From Heterobilharzia americana (Eukaryota > Platyhelminthes > Trematoda > Strigeidida > Schistosomatidae), in NCBI GenBank assembly GCA_944470555.2, contig OX104128.1, forward strand, positions 63,061,257 to 63,125,256: a stretch of 64,000 nt of DNA, in the 5' to 3' direction. The first letter of the stretch is position 1; each line of letters opens with the position of its first letter. Positions 58,055-64,000 of the stretch are shown here, piece by piece. Under the pieces are notes generated by a model. The model was not told the origin of the DNA, searched no databases, and worked only from the letters and a program-made list of their open reading frames with translations. The position numbers and the translations under genes are program-made.

Positions 58055-59500
58055 TATGATTATTATTTGTCCCTTGGGTTCCCACTGGAACTCACGGCCT
58101 CACTAGCACATCGTCATTTCACTCTCTAATCTCCACTATTTTCAACCTGCATCCAAGAGTGTCGAAAACCTCTCATTTTCCTCCTCACACAACCTCCTCC
58201 ACGTCACCATCACCTCGAACGCCTAACTAGTCGTCTCCCCTCTGCATTCCACTCGACTGCCTGACCTGACCTGACCTGACCTGGCAACCGATGTCCCCAT
58301 TCGGTATTCTCACTGTATGCCCCATCCAATACATCTACACTTACCTATTCTGCACATTTGTTGGGTGATGGGTTCTGGCTTCGTTGGTTCGTTGCCAGCC
58401 AGCCACAGTGACTTCCTTGTTGACTATTCTTTCTGGCCATCTCATCTGGTCTTCAGTATTGAGTGAGCGTAGGTGGAAGTTGTCACTGTATATCTGAAGT
58501 TTGTTGCAAATGCTTTCCATAATGCGCCAAGTCTCTCAACCATCACATGGTAGCACTGAATTACTCAACTGATATTGGTGTTGAAAATCCGGATCTTGTT
58601 CACAATTTATGCTGAGTGCAGTACAGTGCAGTGAAGTGGAGTGCAGTAGATCTCCACACTCATAATTTCAGGTTAATGGAGGCCTGTCTTGTTGTCTTTC
58701 CGATCCTGGTTTCGACATCCTCACCTGTGTCTTTGTTGCCTGTAGTTGAAACGATGTTGTGCAGGTAGGCAGGTGAAAGTGACAACTTCTTATAGGTTTC
58801 TCCTGTTGATGGTGATTGGTGCTTGCTCTTCTTGTTGTTGTTGTTGTTGGTTATGTATCTTCATCACCTCTTTTTCCTCTAGGTTCACTTGAATTTCTGT
58901 GTTTGCTGCCTCGCCTCTTCTGTTAACTTGTCAGTTTTCGCTTGTAGATCTTTGTGTTTGTGTGACAAGACATCAGTCATAAGTCATCATCGGCGAAATC
59001 TGAATCTCCTAGGGTCTCTCATCGGTCAAACAGTGTATGCCCATCTTCTCACTCCTCACTGTTTGTTGCATGATCCATTCCAGTCAACCACAATCAGTAA
59101 GATCATGGATGATAGTAGGTGGCAGCCTTGTCTTACTCCTTCCTGTCTTCACTTCAAAGGCACCAGTGAGCTGAGCTTTCCATTGTGGATCACGTGGCAT
59201 GTAGCATCATATAGCATATAGATGTTGAATGAGGTTGATAAAGGTTTGTGGTATTCCACAGTGTTGACGCCGCCGAAGGCTTTTTCAAAGTGGATGAAGT
59301 TGAGGTAGAGAGTTGACAGCCATTCTATGCTTTATTTTATGATGATGCTAAGCGTAGCATTGCAATTTGGTCCGCACATGATTTGTACTTCCAGAATCCA
59401 GGCTGTTCCGGTTGTAATTTTAAATGTAGAGGATTGTTTAGTCTGTCCAGTGTGATGTGGCTTGATATTTTGCTTAGGGTGGGCAGGAGCATGATTTCAC
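58055..59500 (-). pseudogene. RTE-clade retrotransposon, copy 5 (3' half)
   Basis: On the minus strand it runs from the LLPTLSKISS-like motif (about 59,490; copy 3 has LLSTPSKILSR) through a FEKAFGGVN-like motif A (about 59,290), a motif-B region, and DFADDDL (about 59,005-58,985), where the catalytic FADD is kept with one extra Asp. The 3' end GGGAACCCAAGG and a short ATT-type tail lie at 58,055-58,085. The C-terminal region has extra short repeats: CTGAC units at 58,260-58,282 and GTGCAGT-like units at 58,615-58,650. Frameshifts break the protein. Confidence 0.85.
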
Positions 59501-59564
59501 AGTTGCTTTGATATTGGTGCTGATTTCATTTTGATATTAAGGATAAAGAACGTCTAGAGATGAA

Positions 59565-59645
59565 GTACAGGGCTCCTAGGTCCACCCATCTGACAAGCCC
59601 GAAATAAGGCCAAACACGAGTTCTGAATTCCACTATCGTAACTTG
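59565..59645 (+). repeat. Hammerhead SINE, family A, decayed
   Basis: CCTAGGTCCACCCATC, CTGACAA (about 59,591), a stem II remnant CCGAAATAAGG, CAAACACGAGTTCTGAATTCC and ACTATCG. GAAA is lost. Confidence 0.5.
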
Positions 59646-59649
59646 ATAA

Positions 59650-60300
59650 TGAATGTGCGCTGCAAAAATCAATGACATTAAATGCATCATTATACTTCTT
59701 ATAACCTCTTTAATAAAATTCCTTGGAATTGATTAGTTGTGGTTACTATTATGACTACGCTTGTGATCAATCGCACAAGGTCAAGCACATTTGTCAGGTA
59801 GATTCCAAACCCTGATTTACATAATAATGGCTGCATTCCTTTGAATTTTTTTTAATGATGCCGTTTGATTCAGTAAATTCTACTATGAATTTTAAGCGAT
59901 GCTCCAATTCCAGTTTAATTTACTTCTCTGTATCAGTAAGTGGTTATCCTTTCTCCCTCTAACAGGATAATACACAAAAATGAACTGATGAAACAACTCG
60001 TATTACTTCACTCTCTAAGTTGGCTAAGTTATTTCATACTGTTTTCTGTTGATCAGTTGATTCAGAAGCATCCTTGATTTGACCACAGAATATTACAGGT
60101 TTACGAAGTTGTTGTTCACTGATCTATTGACTGAGTCATTCTGTTTTTCTGTTGGAAATAGCTTTATAAAACTAAGAAAAACGCGAACCTTCAACATCCA
60201 GGGATCCTCGTAGCTTCGAACAATTCGATCCAGTATAACGACGAAAAATTGCAAATGTGAACAAATAGCAACTAATATTCATTATAAAAGAGGTGGGTCC
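59650..60300. other. No gene seen
   Basis: Unassigned A+T-rich DNA. Confidence 0.4.
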
Positions 60301-60304
60301 CGTG

Positions 60305-60470
60305 TTCCAGTGGCCCAACGGATAACGCTATGACATTTGAAGCGATGTTTACCGGGCTCAAGTCCTAACGGATACACTACTACTCATTGAGGCATAGGTG
60401 TTAATTCAGAGGACGTATCCTTAGTAGGACGAAACTCAAGTCCTGGGTCACTCCTCTAAGCATGACGTAA
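60305..60470 (+). repeat. Hammerhead SINE, family A, full-length
   Basis: Head CCAGTGGCCCAACGGATAAC (60,307; A-box-like), GGGCTCAAGTCC (B-box-like, about 60,353), then CTCATTGAGGCATAGGTG, a disturbed core (CAGAGGACG), stem II remnant, GAAA and CTCAAGTCCTGGGTC. The CTGANGA core is broken. Confidence 0.55.
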
Positions 60471-60830
60471 ACTATAACATATTGTTTGATTTAGCTTAAG
60501 GGAAAATTTACTTAAAACTTATGATTTGATGTTATATCTGAGTTCAAGAACTTTATGCCAACCCTTAACTAATTTCCTAAGTGATCATGGTTTTGAAATA
60601 ACTGCCTGTTAAAGGAAGGCAATTATTGTGCATAAGTAATCAGGATAGTAGGCACCAATCTTGTGTTTTATTGAAAATGAAGTTCAGAAAGTAAATTTTT
60701 TACCAATCTCTGGCCAATTGAGTACATGAGAGGTCACCATTGCATACAAAAAAACCAGCATGTGCTCAGTCAAAAATATGGGTGTGTATTTGTAGATTAC
60801 GTGATACATACAGACAAAAGAGCAAAGCAA

Positions 60831-60951
60831 GAACTACTTTACGGAGGCCTTGGTAACTAGTCCAATGATGAATTAAGCTTGTGTATTTCCGTGAAAAGAG
60901 GAAAATATTGGGTCATTTTATCAGTCACCAGGGTGGCTTTTAAAGTCGCCC
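60831..60951. mobile_element. MITE family, shortened solo copy
   Basis: The left end (CTTTACGGAGGCCTTGGTAA) and right end (CAGGGTGGCTTTTAAAGTCG) match the inverted ends of the 142-bp family. About 20 bp shorter than the others. Confidence 0.5.
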
Positions 60952-60959
60952 ATAACAAC

Positions 60960-61655
60960 GAAATAATTGACTTCAAAACTCGCAATATACATAGGAAACA
61001 GAAACTAGAAGTGTACAGAATCAGTTCACATTTCCTTACTCCCCATCTTACACCCAGTCATGAACCCCTGTTTACCTCCTCTACCTTCACCTATCTTATC
61101 ATTTCCATCCAGTCACTGGTTTCTGCTCCATCCAATTCCTTGTATATTGCTTCAGATATGTATATATCCACAAAATATATAACGTTCTCTTCACGACTAG
61201 TCAGCAGAACTTTCAGGCAAACTGTTCATTAACAGTATTGTGTCAAAACAGCATCCATAGTTTCAAATGCTTCAACCTGATACCCACTGTGCATGAGTTG
61301 ACTCTTGTGACTCAGTTTTTAAAAACGATGAAATGCACAATTACGATTTCACTGCTAGCCATAAATAGATGAATTACAGTATGATACACACTGGTTGTTT
61401 ACTGCAGAATAACCCATCTCACGCTGTCTAGAAATAGGTTCTGAACAAATTCTGTAGATCATTCTTAAAATTTGGTCCCCAAGACTGAACACTCTGATTC
61501 ATGGTGCACCTCGACTGATAATAGGTGACTGAGGGTAAACAGAAAGGAGAAATGATCAACAGAATTCGGTCAGGCATTATAGCTGGATAACGTGAAATCG
61601 GTTACTCTCCACTAACCAGTCAGTGTACATCATTCAAACCTACAGCAAGTTAATC
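60960..61655. other. No gene seen
   Basis: A C/T-rich stretch at 61,025-61,150 resembles a LINE 3' untranslated part, but no coding end precedes it. Confidence 0.35.
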
Positions 61656-61664
61656 AAGGCTCGA

Positions 61665-61800
61665 ATAGCTCAGTGGTAACAGTTTCTGACTGAAACACAA
61701 CGTGATGTGGGTTCAGATCTATGGGAGAATGATGGTCTACTCTAGGGTGTAGATACACCTGGCCAACTAGTGTCGATGGATTGCCAACATCTAACTCCAA
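61665..61800 (+). repeat. tRNA-like SINE head
   Basis: ATAGCTCAGTGGTAAC (A-box-like, about 61,669) and GGGTTCAGATC (B-box-like) are spaced as in a tRNA, but acceptor and anticodon stems do not form. Probably the head of another SINE. Confidence 0.4.
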
Positions 61801-61809
61801 AATAAAGTT

Positions 61810-62195
61810 CATCACAGTGCAGCGTCACTTAGCTCACGGACCACTAGGCAGAATGACTTATAGGTATCGACGAGGGTTGAATATTAGGCACCAGACAGCT
61901 AAGTCCATTGCTGTCTGTTGTTAGTGTACACATTCCGATCTTATAGGGAGAAGTAGATGTGGGCTGCCTAGCCTCACTGTAAACTCTCCAACTTCAACAC
62001 CATGAGATCCTGGTTCAAAACACCAAAGAAGCTGCGTTTTCCATTTGACTGCAGCTGTGCTTTACTGACGAAAGCCAACAAACTAAAAATCTAGGTCTAG
62101 GGCGTTCAACTGATTGCCTTTAAAAGTTCAGGATCAAATCACAATGGGGCTTTGTTTATACTGGGTGATGATTGAAAGTGAAGTGAAAATTTGGA
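61810..62195. other. No gene seen
   Basis: Unassigned. Confidence 0.4.
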
Positions 62196-62199
62196 TCGC

Positions 62200-62272
62200 G
62201 ACCGGATTCGAACTAGCGACCTGTGGTTTCCCGACTCGATGCTATACTAACTGACCTATGGGATCCGACTGC
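62200..62272 (-). pseudogene. tRNA-like sequence (pseudo-tRNA or SINE head)
   Basis: The minus strand begins GGATCCCATAGGTCAGTTAG and ends CGCGATCC, giving six of seven acceptor pairs. TTCGAAT lies where the T loop should be. The D and anticodon stems pair poorly, and the T stem has a mismatch. No functional tRNA is claimed. Confidence 0.4.
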
Positions 62273-62279
62273 TGACCAG

Positions 62280-63165
62280 ATTTTTATTTCACTTCAAGGG
62301 TTTTGCCTAACTGCTATGCAAATTCGTGACGTATCACTATCGCTTGATAGCAATCAGTCTGGCTTCCCAGTCTAAATCTACTTGAATTGGGGGTGGGTGG
62401 GGAGTTTCATATTGATTATAGGTTTGGCTATCTCAGATAGCCATGATTTCTTTACGTGTTTCCAAAGAGTTTACTCTATCCTGATTTTGATTTATTTGTA
62501 TTCATTCTTGGGTTTCTTGCTAAAATCTTTACGGCTGGCCTTCATACATCAATATGTCAGGAACACAACACAAATAGTGGGCATAAAAAGCCAATCCAAA
62601 TTAATATTGACCAGTTTTCATGCGTGATAGTTCAGGTTTATTTATGCAATTCTTATGGCATTTTTATACTTTGATTTTTTCATGAAAATAAGTAAATAAA
62701 ACTTTTTGAAGAAAGCCTGTTTACCTAAATAGCTAAATATTTATTACTTACGCCTGCATTTTGCATGATCCTTTTATTTATTGACTGGTTTATTTATTTT
62801 GCAGTGTTAACACTTCATCCATTATCAGCTGGTTTATAAGTGAAATTTATTTAGCACTTATTGATGAATACGGACCGAATAATTTTAAAATAGCTTTTAT
62901 CTCTTAGTGATATTGGTCAGAAAAACACTGAATATATGAGACCATAGAATGGTTGTTCTTTGTTCAGTTGCGATTCCTCAGTGGTGTACACTTAAGACCA
63001 TTCAAGAGGTCGAGCTCACAACTGTCAGTTACTGCCACAACAACGTTACCAAGCAACCACTGGGCTGCAATCTAGTGATCCCGACTTTCTTAATTTGTTC
63101 AGCTATGTATTATGTAACTATAAGTCAATCCCACTGGTAGGTATACTTCCTCCCTGCTGAATGCT
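62280..63165. other. No gene seen
   Basis: Unassigned A+T-rich DNA. Short frames at 62,382-62,674 show no domain. Confidence 0.4.
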
Positions 63166-63169
63166 ACTT

Positions 63170-63665
63170 AGTTTGAGATAATCAGCAAGAAACCGTGCCT
63201 GATCTGTGTTTCATGCTTTTTAGCAATCATCAGCAAGATATATCTTCAACCTCAAGGAAACTGATGACCTTTCTGATATTTGAACCTGCAGCTAGTTTCA
63301 TGCAGCTCTGCAGAAATCAGCTAATGCATCTTATCCAGTTCCAAAGGGAATCAATCGTGGCCATAATTGCCAAGCTCTAACGTCGCTGACTGCGATACTG
63401 CGTGACGTGATTTCTAATTGCAGAGGTAATACTTGTTTCCCAGAGGGTGGAGATACGCTACTGACGATTGCCAACTAGATTGAAACCCAGGTTAGCCAGG
63501 GCTTCCTGCCACTTGCTTCCAATATACTGAAATCCATCAAAGTGCACCGTGGTGGTGAGCCCTTTAGCTTGGTGGTCACGCTGCAAATTGGTTGATATTA
63601 CTCTTTCAATATTCAGGACTAGAAGACATGAAATTAGTTGCTCTTTATTGACTAATCAATGTATA
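63170..63665. repeat. Dispersed repeat C, longest copy
   Basis: Matches 40,330-40,690 over its first part and 12,060-12,240 over its last part (ACATGAAATTAGTTGCTC...). It joins the two halves, so it shows the full unit of about 500 bp. Non-coding. Confidence 0.55.
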
Positions 63666-63669
63666 TTTC

Positions 63670-64000
63670 CTTCCAAACTACAGAGAATCCATCTTTAAGC
63701 ATGGCGCTCATGAGCACTGAATAGTAATGCAGTCGATCGGGAGTCAGGACCAATGGTAGCCCAAGAGATTAAATGATAATGATGCTGTGTCGTCAGTGAA
63801 CAGAACAAGGAAACTGTAAACTACTTACTTTTAGCCAATTCGTTGAATAGTAACATGCTTATCTCAAGACTCTGAATTTCTTGTCTAAGTCTGTTACGCG
63901 GTGATTACTGTGTCTTGTTTCAGGGTCCTAAACAAGGTCGAAATAGATGTCTTGTGCTCTTGGATTTAGACTTCTTCTCTGAATTGTGTTATTTCATGGT
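63670..64000. other. No gene seen
   Basis: Unassigned to the right edge. Confidence 0.4.

Noticed and set aside
60879..61232. 117-codon open frame
   Set aside because: It runs from MITE sequence into a C/T-rich stretch. No motif.
61665..61735. Functional tRNA gene on the plus strand
   Set aside because: Only the promoter-box spacing is tRNA-like. No acceptor stem.
62200..62272. Functional tRNA gene on the minus strand
   Set aside because: Acceptor ends pair, but the D and anticodon stems do not form well and the T stem has a mismatch. Better read as a SINE head or pseudogene.
1..64000. CRISPR arrays, rRNA operons, bacterial promoters or terminators
   Set aside because: None seen. Repeat structure, retroelements and composition are those of a eukaryotic nuclear genome.

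Overview
The window looks like gene-poor, repeat-dense nuclear DNA of a parasitic flatworm, most likely a schistosome (blood fluke). This rests on three observed things: RTE-clade non-LTR retrotransposons ending in TAA-type trinucleotide tails, several Penelope-like elements with reverse transcriptase and GIY-YIG endonuclease parts, and many short tRNA-headed repeats that carry a hammerhead ribozyme core of the kind known from the schistosome Sm-alpha family. The DNA is A+T rich. No bacterial-type operons, ribosomal RNA genes or clear host protein genes are visible, and the species cannot be fixed by eye.

Layout: 0-2.7 kb is a decayed RTE copy running in from the left edge. 3-9 kb holds a foldback repeat and two hammerhead SINEs. 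9.1-10.9 kb is a Penelope-like element (reverse transcriptase part), 12.8 kb a MITE, 13.5 kb a small foldback, 13.7 kb a hammerhead SINE, 14.0-15.1 kb a second Penelope copy (reverse transcriptase end plus endonuclease) and 16.2-16.7 kb a Penelope fragment of a second lineage. 18.7-19.6 kb has an inverted AAT/ATT pair and an RTE 3' end. 22.7-23.0 kb is the only place where a small spliced host gene can be proposed. 26.1-27.8 kb is a cluster of hammerhead SINEs. 30.26-32.69 kb is the best preserved RTE element. 34.1-36.0 kb is a foldback structure of about 1.85 kb containing a LINE fragment and a SINE inserted in one arm. 36.05-37.9 kb contains a palindromic SINE, a Penelope endonuclease and an RTE 3' end. 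41.5-42.0 kb is a palindromic hammerhead SINE. 43.7-44.3 kb is the 3' end of a second LINE family, 45.2-45.6 kb a Penelope 3' end, 50.1-50.9 kb a near-tandem array of 142-bp MITEs and 58.05-59.5 kb another RTE copy. The rest is unassigned A+T-rich sequence.

All coding copies seen are broken by frameshifts and stops, so the window reads as a graveyard of retroelements. The most interesting material is the non-coding layer: two hammerhead SINE families with a loopless palindromic stem III, several of them arranged as head-to-head palindromes; a 142-bp terminal-inverted-repeat family in a near-tandem array; a large foldback; and a frame-breaking 4-base duplication shared by two RTE copies. All assignments are by eye; nothing was computed or searched.
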